Shown here one piece after another: positions 46,301-52,431 of a stretch of 64,000 bases of DNA. The notes under the pieces were generated by a model. That model did no database searches, had not been told where the DNA came from, and worked only from the letters and a program-made list of their open reading frames with translations. Made by a program: the position numbers and the translations under genes. The number at the start of each line of letters is the position of its first letter. Positions within the stretch are counted from its first letter, which is position 1. This DNA comes from JAXGPX01 sp040766745 (GTDB lineage: Bacteria > Bacillota > Sulfobacillia > Fermentithermobacillales > Fermentithermobacillaceae), in assembly GCA_040766745.1 (NCBI GenBank), contig JAXGPX010000009.1, positions 18,041 to 82,040 of the forward strand. The letters are read 5' to 3'.

Positions 46301-46435
46301 GGCCATCCTTCCCAGGATGTCATAGAATCGGCAGAGCAAAATGGGTTTCAAGTGTTGAGGACTGACCTTGACGGTGCGGTAATGGTACGCATTTACCGTA
46401 CCAGGATTCAGGTTAAGCCCTTTTTGCGGTGGTAG
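43319..46435 (+). CDS. comEC: Competence protein ComEC/Rec2
   Basis: A membrane channel that imports single-stranded DNA in transformation. Three regions are visible. The N-terminal DUF4131-like soluble/membrane part contains the RRDILVVSGKF and NPGEFDYRRYL blocks. The central Competence domain has about eight helices (LRFIAIAGFHVE-type block, then GLSGWSTGPLRAFLC). The C-terminal metallo-beta-lactamase domain starts at LSVGQGDCVIVRTG with SHLHSDHAGG as metal site. Two Gly-rich low-complexity segments interrupt the lactamase domain (positions 45697-45800 and 46159-46250). The start is not certain; the first 60 residues are poorly conserved and no candidate has a good ribosome binding site. 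Confidence 0.9.
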   Translation: MSETRINVGKINIIWKGNQGGAVEDRTMAPPYDYRGFAENQHSRENGFQPPPGLPGMLKSHKRPLLWPCIGFLMGTTYPIPIRFPKYLTVVLWIALLCSCAAAIVNTRRRLLKAGAAGSKRVGRVPAVYKMSAAGSAGGCASGSAAGVILLVAVGFMLGAMRADAWQRKILSAEHLANAAWSRTLGGVQAENPLVIVEVMSNPKTGERRTEFSGKIHRLIDATSGETSSLMLSDWKGLLVNVSIFQGQSSASIRRRDILVVSGKFSVPQSAKNPGEFDYRRYLMSKGIFAELKGTVKGRVHGNSQVIQPGLDQGPTGGLDKPGQAVRLDGLGQPWHMSRPPWPDVCREFFQRISLYIETRIDEALVGEEQGILKALFLGDRGEISSQDSAGFRLSGLYRFIAIAGFHVEMASRAVERLSRKITKNVNASRILGVLAAWFWAGLSGWSTGPLRAFLCVVLRHFAFWTRWKYETLAACAVCGIVIGFRIPYPLLDTSFQLSFAGMVSAWVTREYVSVFGSRLRLGMVRRSLLQSLLMAALLLPLLACHFQDVSIAGFFLGGLWAVLAVAGMLSFVPVLCFPWFAGKALGWLSFFVLHGMRYLSNSVARLPAVSFAFPAPGLIETLSYYGIVLLLLEAVRQGPGRRPAKRLALPALSLILFLSVFMRYYLPWPQVVFLSVGQGDCVIVRTGLTVIIVDTGTYDAASRVLAPYLKRQGIRRIDLCIVSHLHSDHAGGLEVLCSGFDVKEIMTCPGSKEAVAEMIAASAHTKITEAGAGEVYRIGNAIIEVVHPAKGAGTGAGTGAGIHTGAGRGMGVGTGAVTGTGAGGKSTGSQGEAGTALAGIATSSGQGGDGYSNEDSLVFTLQAQGFPAYLEFWGDAPGKVVMDLIEAPETGQGIGQADQEKWSKWPAEAFQGLSRAVVPIVKVPHHGSPDSLVFGFYGRLSNGLGAISGSGAGSGPGAGSGPEAGSGIGASSGAAQPAGSSGVAIISVGPNSYGHPSQDVIESAEQNGFQVLRTDLDGAVMVRIYRTRIQVKPFLRW
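45697..46250 (+). repeat. Two in-frame Gly-Ala/Thr/Ser repeat insertions within comEC
   Basis: At 45697-45800 a six-base pattern GCAGGN/ACAGGN encodes alternating Gly-Ala/Gly-Thr. At 46159-46250 an 18-base unit (TCAGGGGCAGGTTCCGGG-like) encodes Gly-Ser-Gly-Pro/Ala repeats. Both lie inside the metallo-beta-lactamase domain. Confidence 0.85.
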
Positions 46436-46534
46436 GAATGTGAGTAAGTCTGGTAGAATTGTATATGCTACATAACGTTTTCCTGTATTCAGGCACTATT
46501 TATGCAGGGCAATCTATTTCGGAGTGGATAATCA

Positions 46535-47758
46535 ATGTACATAACCTGGGACAAGCACAAAGCCTTAATTGCAGTAGGAGTAGTACTAGCAGCCATCTTG
46601 CTGGCATCCTGCGCCAGAGAGGAAGTAGTCAGCCAGAACGTATGGGCATTCGGCGTTCCTTTAGGCGGGCTTCCTAAGCAAGAGGCCATAAATGTAATTG
46701 AAGAGAAGGTATCTGAGATTCAGCAGGGCCCACTGTTGTTCAAAGCAGGTGATATGACCTGCGAAGTACTTCCTGAGGACTTGAGAGTAGTGCCTGATAC
46801 CGGCCAGATAGCAAAGCAACTTGAAGATTACATAGATTCTCGTTCAAAGCTAGTGCCTTCATCTCTTTTCAGAAAAGGGCCCAAGACAGTCATGGCGGGG
46901 CCTTCCAATATGATATCGACTGACCTGAATGACATAGCTGAAAAGATTGCAAAGAACCTGTCTAATGAGGCTTTGCCTGAGCGGTATGGGTTCTCCGGTT
47001 ATGATCTTGTGATTCTGCCTGCTGAGAAAGGCCAGGTAGTTACCTCTCAAGCGGTCCTAGAGGCCCTTGAGCATCTTGAAGGAACCACAGTGGAGGTTCC
47101 GTTCCAAGAAATTGCTCCGGCCAATTCAGAAGAATTGGAGCCTCTGAGCCTTGTTGCGTTTCATGAAACGAACTATAAATTAGACGAGGCCGACAGGAAC
47201 GTAAACCTTGCCCTTGCTGCTAAAGCCGTTCACGGAAGGGTCCTTCTGCCCGGAGAGACCTACAGTTTCAACAAAGAGGCGGGGGAGAGGTCGGTACAGC
47301 GAGGCTACCGGTATGCAAACGTGGTTGTAGGAAACCGTCTTGTTCCAGATGTAGGCGGCGGCATATGCCAGATTACTACTACTCTTTTCAACGCTGCTGC
47401 CGAAAGCGGCCTAGAGTTTCCTGAAATCCACGCCCATGGTATCCCGGTTGATTATGCCGACCCAGGGTGTGATGCAGCAGTCGCGTGGAACTATCTGGAC
47501 CTAAAGGTTAGGAACACTCTCGACACTCCTGTAGTTTTCGGAGCCTGGGTCGAAGATGGCACAGTCACAGTACGGGTATTTGGGAAACCCAATGACAGCA
47601 CATACGAGCTGGCCCCAGTAGTATTAGAGGAGTACCCTGAAGAAGGAATGAACCCCGGGCTTTTGGTTGAGACATACCGTGTGGAAACACGCAACGGCGA
47701 AGTGGTAAGAAGGCAGCTTCTGGTCAGGTCCTATTACCAACCTAGTTATCCCAGGTAA
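46535..47758 (+). CDS. VanW family protein, probable lipoprotein
   Basis: A 407-residue exported protein. The N-terminus has a membrane segment ending in LLASC, a likely lipobox with Cys26. A peptidoglycan-binding-like region (PGBD_4/YoaR-type) follows, and the VanW domain starts around residue 205 with ETNYKLDEADRNVNLALAAKAVHG. The typical PGETYSFNKEAGERSVQRGY and VGGGICQITTTLFNAA blocks are intact. VanW occurs in some glycopeptide-resistance clusters, but most family members are not linked to resistance and nothing here suggests a van operon. The precise function is unknown. Confidence 0.9.
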   Translation: MYITWDKHKALIAVGVVLAAILLASCAREEVVSQNVWAFGVPLGGLPKQEAINVIEEKVSEIQQGPLLFKAGDMTCEVLPEDLRVVPDTGQIAKQLEDYIDSRSKLVPSSLFRKGPKTVMAGPSNMISTDLNDIAEKIAKNLSNEALPERYGFSGYDLVILPAEKGQVVTSQAVLEALEHLEGTTVEVPFQEIAPANSEELEPLSLVAFHETNYKLDEADRNVNLALAAKAVHGRVLLPGETYSFNKEAGERSVQRGYRYANVVVGNRLVPDVGGGICQITTTLFNAAAESGLEFPEIHAHGIPVDYADPGCDAAVAWNYLDLKVRNTLDTPVVFGAWVEDGTVTVRVFGKPNDSTYELAPVVLEEYPEEGMNPGLLVETYRVETRNGEVVRRQLLVRSYYQPSYPR

Positions 47759-47817
47759 GCCCAGAGAACTGCTAGATATCTTGCTGCTAGGCAAACGAGC
47801 ATTACTAATGGGAGTGA

Positions 47818-48792
47818 ATTTCGACGTTACCGGTTGAGGCTGAGAAGGAAATCAAATCAGGTAAAACCGCCCCTGTATACTTGATATATGGGGAAGAGGC
47901 ATATTGGCATGACAGGCTCATAAGCCTCCTGGCCAATGCCTTTCCTGACGGAACAGAGTACGTGTCAGGCGATGAGGCTACATGGGCTGATATGCGTGAG
48001 GTTCTTGTCCAGCCTTCCTTTTTTGGCCCGCGGCTTTGGGTTGTCAGAGGAGCCAAGGCACTTTTCGACCAGAAGCCAGACAGGTGGATTGATAATATTG
48101 CACCTGGGAATTGCCTGGTACTTTCTTCTGTTACGAAAGAAAACCCTGCTCCAAAGGCATTTACCCAAGCACTTGGCAAACTGGGAGGCAAATCAGTCCA
48201 GGCATCTCAGCCGTCGTTTCGGGATGCATCCTCTTGGGTCCGGGCTAGGCTAAAGGAAGACGGTTACAACATAACCAGGGATGCCTTAGAGAATCTGATT
48301 CTCATTGTAGGCAGGAGCATAGAGCGTTTAGAGAAGGAAGTTGAGAAGCTTGAACTATACGCTCAGCCCTCGCGCAATATTGCTATCTCCCATGTGCTGG
48401 ACTGCGTTTCGCCTGATCCTCAGATGAACACCTTTGCTTTTACTGATGCAATCGCAACAAGAAATATAGGGCAGGCCTTCTTAGAACTCGAGGATTTGCG
48501 GGCAAGAGGGGTCAACCCGGTTTTCATGATTGCTGTGCTCGGGTCCCACTTCGGACTTATGTGGAGGGCAAAAGATGCATCGCAAAAAGGAACGGGCCAG
48601 GATTCATTAGGGCGTGCCCTTGGAGTTCATCCGTATGCAGCGAGAAAGGCCTTAGATCAATCGAGAAACTGGACGTTTCCGCAATTAGAGAAAGCGATTC
48701 GCTTGCTATGCAGTGTTGACGAGTCCCTGAAATCAGGCAACACAGACCCGGTCTCAGCAATGGACTATATTCTCATAAACCTCTTGGGTTAG
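47818..48792 (+). CDS. holA: DNA polymerase III subunit delta (HolA)
   Basis: The clamp-loader subunit that opens the beta clamp. Conserved blocks are KSGKTAPVYLIYGEE at the N-terminus, VEKLELYA in the middle, and the C-terminal AMDYILINLLG. The first ATG/GTG/TTG in frame is TTG at 47881, but that would cut off the conserved KSGKTAPVY segment. The frame is open back to 47818, just after an in-frame TGA, with no ordinary start codon in between. Either a rare codon (ATT at 47818, behind GGGAGTGA) is used or there is a one-base frameshift relative to ATG at 47808. Identity is firm, start is not. Confidence 0.88.
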   Translation: MSTLPVEAEKEIKSGKTAPVYLIYGEEAYWHDRLISLLANAFPDGTEYVSGDEATWADMREVLVQPSFFGPRLWVVRGAKALFDQKPDRWIDNIAPGNCLVLSSVTKENPAPKAFTQALGKLGGKSVQASQPSFRDASSWVRARLKEDGYNITRDALENLILIVGRSIERLEKEVEKLELYAQPSRNIAISHVLDCVSPDPQMNTFAFTDAIATRNIGQAFLELEDLRARGVNPVFMIAVLGSHFGLMWRAKDASQKGTGQDSLGRALGVHPYAARKALDQSRNWTFPQLEKAIRLLCSVDESLKSGNTDPVSAMDYILINLLG

Positions 48793-48916
48793 TTCTCTCT
48801 ATGAGGGCTTAAAGGCCGCAAAAGAGGCCAGGCCTGAGTTTTGACCCTGGGCAGAGCTTGAGTCTGGACCCTAGATACTGCCACAGTTTGAACCCAGGCA
48901 GGCCCCCTCTTCGATT

Positions 48917-49168
48917 CTAGAGCATCGCAGACAATCGGGACTTGTACCGTGCTCCAGTGTTGGGTTTAAGTATGCCCTTTGAAACGGCTCTATCGATTTG
49001 GGCCTGGGCTGCCTTGAAACTTGCCTGCTTCAGGTCTTCGTCTTCAGTCGCAGCCGCTTCCCTAAACTTGCGGATATAGGTTCTAACCCGGGATTTAATA
49101 ACTCTATTCCTCTGGCGACGTCGTTCGGATCGTCGTATGTCTTTTATGCTGGACTTGATATTAGCCAA
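48917..49168 (-). CDS. rpsT: Ribosomal protein bS20
   Basis: An 83-residue 30S subunit protein that binds 16S rRNA. The sequence ANIKSSIKDIRRSERRRQRNR opens it and the GxxKPNTGARYKSRL block is near the end. I chose TTG at 49168 because GGAGGTG lies about six bases upstream and the product then begins with the family-typical (M)ANIKS. An in-frame ATG at 49204 would add twelve non-conserved residues. It is placed opposite to holA and transcribed toward it, as in many Firmicutes. Confidence 0.96.
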   Translation of the reverse strand: MANIKSSIKDIRRSERRRQRNRVIKSRVRTYIRKFREAAATEDEDLKQASFKAAQAQIDRAVSKGILKPNTGARYKSRLSAML

Positions 49169-49267
49169 AAACGGCACCTCCACCAAAACTTCTCGTGACA
49201 TCATAGAATCTTATCATCAATAAGCCTGGACGACAAGATGCCACGGCAAACCGGGGCCAATAAGGAT

Positions 49268-49348
49268 AGTGGCCTGTTGCACAGGCCACTATGATACGTT
49301 CTCGATTCAAACATTTAGCTAATGGCCTGCCGCATAGGCCATTTCCTG
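49268..49348. repeat. Two palindromes upstream of rpsT, related to the 53-bp array
   Basis: GTGGCCTG-TTGCA-CAGGCCAC (about 49270-49290) and AATGGCCT-GCCGCAT-AGGCCATT (about 49321-49343) are perfect 8-bp inverted repeats with loops of 5 and 7. Their arms match the GTGGCCTA/TAGGCCAC hairpins of positions 1-478. Confidence 0.8.
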
Positions 49349-49351
49349 CTA

Positions 49352-50185
49352 TCAAAGGCCTTTCAGGCTCTGGACGTATTCATCCACCAGTTTGATAAGC
49401 CCCGTCATACCCGCAGTAGCGCTGCTTCCGTCTCCGCCATGAACCTTGCGGGCTTCTTTAATGGCGATTTCCATATCTGTGGCAAGCTGCAAAGCAATCT
49501 CGTGGGGCGTTTTCGTGCCGGTATCAGGGGTAATCTTTGCAAGGCCGTCCTTGACTGCTGTGATATCCTGTTCCATAGTTGCCAGGTTGACCTGGGTTTC
49601 CTGGCCAAGATAGTATGAATCCCAAAAGCCTACTAAAGATGCCATGGCATTATCAATAGTCGCAAACGCTTGCCCAAGCTCTTCCACTATAGACTTGGCT
49701 CCTGTTATCGAAAAATCATTGGCGCTAATATCCATGGTAGCCACATACAGATTGTCATCTTTGGCAACAAGTCCTGACAGTTTGGGAAGAGCGTTTTCAG
49801 ACAATTTGGTGGCAGCCTCTTTTGAACTTGTCACCCCGCAGTACACCTTGTGCAGCGGATCAGGGCTCATAACTCCTGCAGGGACTCCTTGCTGAATGGC
49901 TTGGGCTGCTGTCTTGTCTGCATTCTCACGGCTTGAGAAAGCACCTAACTGTACTCTATACAAGGTCATAGGTTTAGTACTAATCTGGGCCGTAATGACT
50001 GAACTGTCTCCCGGAGGCTTGGTTTGGTCGCCTGAGACAGGCTCTCCGGAAGGTTGACGTTGAAGCAGGGAAGACAAAACGAATTTTCCTATTAGGTAAC
50101 CTGAACCCACAAAGACAATGGCAAGTATGAGGAATGTGACAATGCCGGATACAGCTCGATTTTTTGATATGCGGGTTCGCCTCAT
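49352..50185 (-). CDS. SPOR domain-containing membrane protein
   Basis: A 277-residue protein with a basic N-terminus, one membrane helix (about residues 13-37), and an exposed SPOR domain at about residues 70-150. The SPOR domain begins YRVQLGAFSSRENADKTAAQ, with a second half KVYCGVTSSKEAATKL. SPOR domains bind denuded glycan strands at sites of cell division or spore engulfment. The C-terminal 120 residues are helical with no family recognised. It is 19 bases downstream of the PrcB-like gene and probably cotranscribed with it and folC. Confidence 0.83.
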   Translation of the reverse strand: MRRTRISKNRAVSGIVTFLILAIVFVGSGYLIGKFVLSSLLQRQPSGEPVSGDQTKPPGDSSVITAQISTKPMTLYRVQLGAFSSRENADKTAAQAIQQGVPAGVMSPDPLHKVYCGVTSSKEAATKLSENALPKLSGLVAKDDNLYVATMDISANDFSITGAKSIVEELGQAFATIDNAMASLVGFWDSYYLGQETQVNLATMEQDITAVKDGLAKITPDTGTKTPHEIALQLATDMEIAIKEARKVHGGDGSSATAGMTGLIKLVDEYVQSLKGL

Positions 50186-50204
50186 GGGTCTACACCCCCC
50201 TCAC

Positions 50205-50672
50205 TTATTTGCCGAATTCGGGTTTGCGTTCTGCCAGCGGGATTCCGCCGGTTGATTCGAAGACAAATACCGGCGGTGCTTTTTCTTCTTTCTGACGGGG
50301 AACCAGGAAAAACACAGACGGTGTAGTCATGGCCAGTGTCACTATTTGATCCGGTTCAGGCTCTTGGAATTCCAAAGATATTTCAATTCTTCCAGCAGAC
50401 CTTTTGATTCCCCGAACATGGATCCGGTAACCGCCTGTCGGGCGCAGTCCCTGGTGCACTCCTACAAGATAGAACTTGCTGAAGTCCAGAGTCGAAACCA
50501 CCTCAGGAGCAGAGTGAATCTCGTAAGTTTTGAGAAAAGATTCCTTGTCTCCGAACACAAAAAAACCCTGCTCGGTGGCTATCTTAGGCAGATAACCGAA
50601 ATCCGGACTCACCGGGAGAAACCGTATCTTGTTGACCATATCTGATATCTTGTTCCCCAGGCTAGAAAGCAC
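50205..50672 (-). CDS. PrcB C-terminal-like domain protein
   Basis: A 155-residue protein whose middle matches the PrcB_C domain: FYLVGVHQGLRPTGGYRIHVRGIKR, then EFQEPEPDQIVTLAMTTPSVFFLV. The domain is known from the protease complex inhibitor PrcB of Treponema and from many Gram-positive proteins without known function. There is no signal peptide and no membrane segment. GTG at 50672 has GGAGGAGG five bases upstream; an ATG at 50693 is in frame but lies on the other side of that site. Confidence 0.78.
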   Translation of the reverse strand: MLSSLGNKISDMVNKIRFLPVSPDFGYLPKIATEQGFFVFGDKESFLKTYEIHSAPEVVSTLDFSKFYLVGVHQGLRPTGGYRIHVRGIKRSAGRIEISLEFQEPEPDQIVTLAMTTPSVFFLVPRQKEEKAPPVFVFESTGGIPLAERKPEFGK

Positions 50673-50712
50673 AAAGACCTCCTCCATATGCAAAGTTTTG
50701 CTCTATCAATTG

Positions 50713-52395
50713 TTATTCTCCGCCGTACGGCGAAATACCAAACTTGTTCCGGATGTATGTCCTCACCGGGCCAACAAGGTACAACGAGCCGCAGCAAAGC
50801 ACTACGTCCCTAGACGAAACCCTTGTGAGGGCTAGTTCCATAGCCTTGCCGCAATCAGCTTCCACAGAGACTTTCTCTGTATGTTTTGCTACCTCACTGG
50901 CCAGCAATTTTGGGTCAAGCGCCCTTGGCGTCTGAGGCCTGGTCACTATCATTTCATCGCATAAAGGAGCAATTAGTGAGGTTGATTCTTTGTAGCACTT
51001 GTCGCTGAGAATACCATAGACACACACGATTTTTCTGTCAGAGAGTTCCTTTATGAACTCAGCAAGCACCCTTGCCCCCTGAGGGTTATGTGCGCCGTCA
51101 AGGATTATAACAGGATCTTTGTGCATTACCTCAAGCCGCCCGGGCCATACTGCCTTGGCGATACCGGTTCTGATAGCCTGTTCATCCAGGGCTATGGAAT
51201 CCAGCACCGAACTGCTTGAACTGTGGGGCTGGTTCGCACATTGCATCCGTGGAACGTGGGGACGGTTCGCGTGTTCCTTCCGTGAGCCGCAGGTACGGAT
51301 GGCGGGTTTCACCTGAGCTACCTTAAGTGCGGCAACTGCCAGGGCTGCGTTTAGCTGCTGATGTTTACCTAAAAGAGGCAGGTGTAGATTCCTGTATTCA
51401 AATCCAGGCCCCGAAATACTGACTACCTGGACGTCAAGGATAGCCAAATCTCTTTGGGTACCTGATGTGTCAAGTTGTCTCCGGGGTGCTTCTTTCCATG
51501 TGACGCCGGCGACAGGCAGGCCATCTACTAATGTAGAGTTACAGCCATTGTCCGGGCAGCCGGTGCCGGGCAATTTGCCAGTCAACTGTGGCGCATTTCC
51601 TACAACGGTTAGGCTAGAGCCACACTCTGATGCGCGCCTTCTAATCACATCAAGGGCTTCCTCCTCAACCGCCCCTGTGACTACCGGTACTCCAGGTTTT
51701 ATGATCCCGGCCTTCTCAAAGGCAATCTCCGATAGCCGGTTGCCCAGTCTGTCCATGTGGTCGAAGTCGATAGTCGTAATAACCGAGACCACTGGCGTGA
51801 CCACATTGGTTGCATCAAAACGGCCGCCCATTCCTACTTCAAGTGCTACGTAATCGCAGTCTTCCTGTGCGAAATATAGGAATGCCAGAGCAGTGTTAAT
51901 CTCGAATTCAGTAGGATGTTCAAATCCTTCCTTTATCAACTGCTCTACGGCATGACGAACCTGGCCGACAAGGCCCACAATCTTGTCTTTCGGGATCTTC
52001 CTGCCGTTTAGCATGATTCGTTCGCGATAGTCCTCCAGGTAGGGAGAAATGTACATTCCCGTCCTGAATCCGGCTTCTTTCAAAATAGACGCCGCAATAG
52101 ACGTTACTGAACCCTTTCCGTTAGTTCCGGCAACATGAATGAACTTGGTGTTGTTCTGCGGGTTACCCAGGAGCTCGAGCAAGCTGGAAATGCGCTCGAG
52201 GCCCAGCTTGGATCCAAAACGCATGCTGGAATGAATCCACCTAAGGGCATCCTGGTAGGCGGTATCAATATCATTGTCTGTGATGCCGCCAATATGAGTG
52301 CCTGTATTGTCATGGTTCTGGCCTGCCTGAGCAATGCCAGCTTCTTGTCCGCGTCTACCTGCTTGTTTCTTATTCTGGCTGAGATCCTGACTCAT
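50713..52395 (-). CDS. folC: Folylpolyglutamate synthase / dihydrofolate synthase
   Basis: A Mur-ligase-type ATP-dependent enzyme that adds glutamate to folates. The P-loop TNGKGS is at residues 91-96, EVGMGGRFDATN and TTIDFDHMDRLG follow, and HNPQGARVL is in the C-terminal domain. At 560 residues it is about 130 longer than usual. Residues 1-45 are a Gln/Gly-rich extension. About 271-315 is an insertion (Gly/Pro/Cys-rich). At about 373-383 the peptide KEHANRPHVPR is encoded by a REP-like palindrome. ATG at 52395 is preceded by AAGCGGGGAAATAT. It lies 36 bases after valS in the same direction. Confidence 0.93.
   Translation of the reverse strand: MSQDLSQNKKQAGRRGQEAGIAQAGQNHDNTGTHIGGITDNDIDTAYQDALRWIHSSMRFGSKLGLERISSLLELLGNPQNNTKFIHVAGTNGKGSVTSIAASILKEAGFRTGMYISPYLEDYRERIMLNGRKIPKDKIVGLVGQVRHAVEQLIKEGFEHPTEFEINTALAFLYFAQEDCDYVALEVGMGGRFDATNVVTPVVSVITTIDFDHMDRLGNRLSEIAFEKAGIIKPGVPVVTGAVEEEALDVIRRRASECGSSLTVVGNAPQLTGKLPGTGCPDNGCNSTLVDGLPVAGVTWKEAPRRQLDTSGTQRDLAILDVQVVSISGPGFEYRNLHLPLLGKHQQLNAALAVAALKVAQVKPAIRTCGSRKEHANRPHVPRMQCANQPHSSSSSVLDSIALDEQAIRTGIAKAVWPGRLEVMHKDPVIILDGAHNPQGARVLAEFIKELSDRKIVCVYGILSDKCYKESTSLIAPLCDEMIVTRPQTPRALDPKLLASEVAKHTEKVSVEADCGKAMELALTRVSSRDVVLCCGSLYLVGPVRTYIRNKFGISPYGGE
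51249..51277. repeat. REP-like GGGGACGGTTC palindrome inside folC
   Basis: GTGGAACGTGGGGACGGTTC is followed by GCGTGTTCC. It is the same element as the pairs after the TIM-barrel, polyprenyl synthase and leuS genes, here within the folC coding sequence and antisense to it. It keeps the folC frame. Confidence 0.9.
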
Positions 52396-52431
52396 ATATT
52401 TCCCCGCTTCCGTTGCTGACGTCAGTTAGAG

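Noticed and set aside
46535..47758. VanW as a vancomycin-resistance marker
   Set aside because: No vanHAX, vanRS or vanY genes are present; VanW proteins are widespread in Firmicutes without any resistance link.
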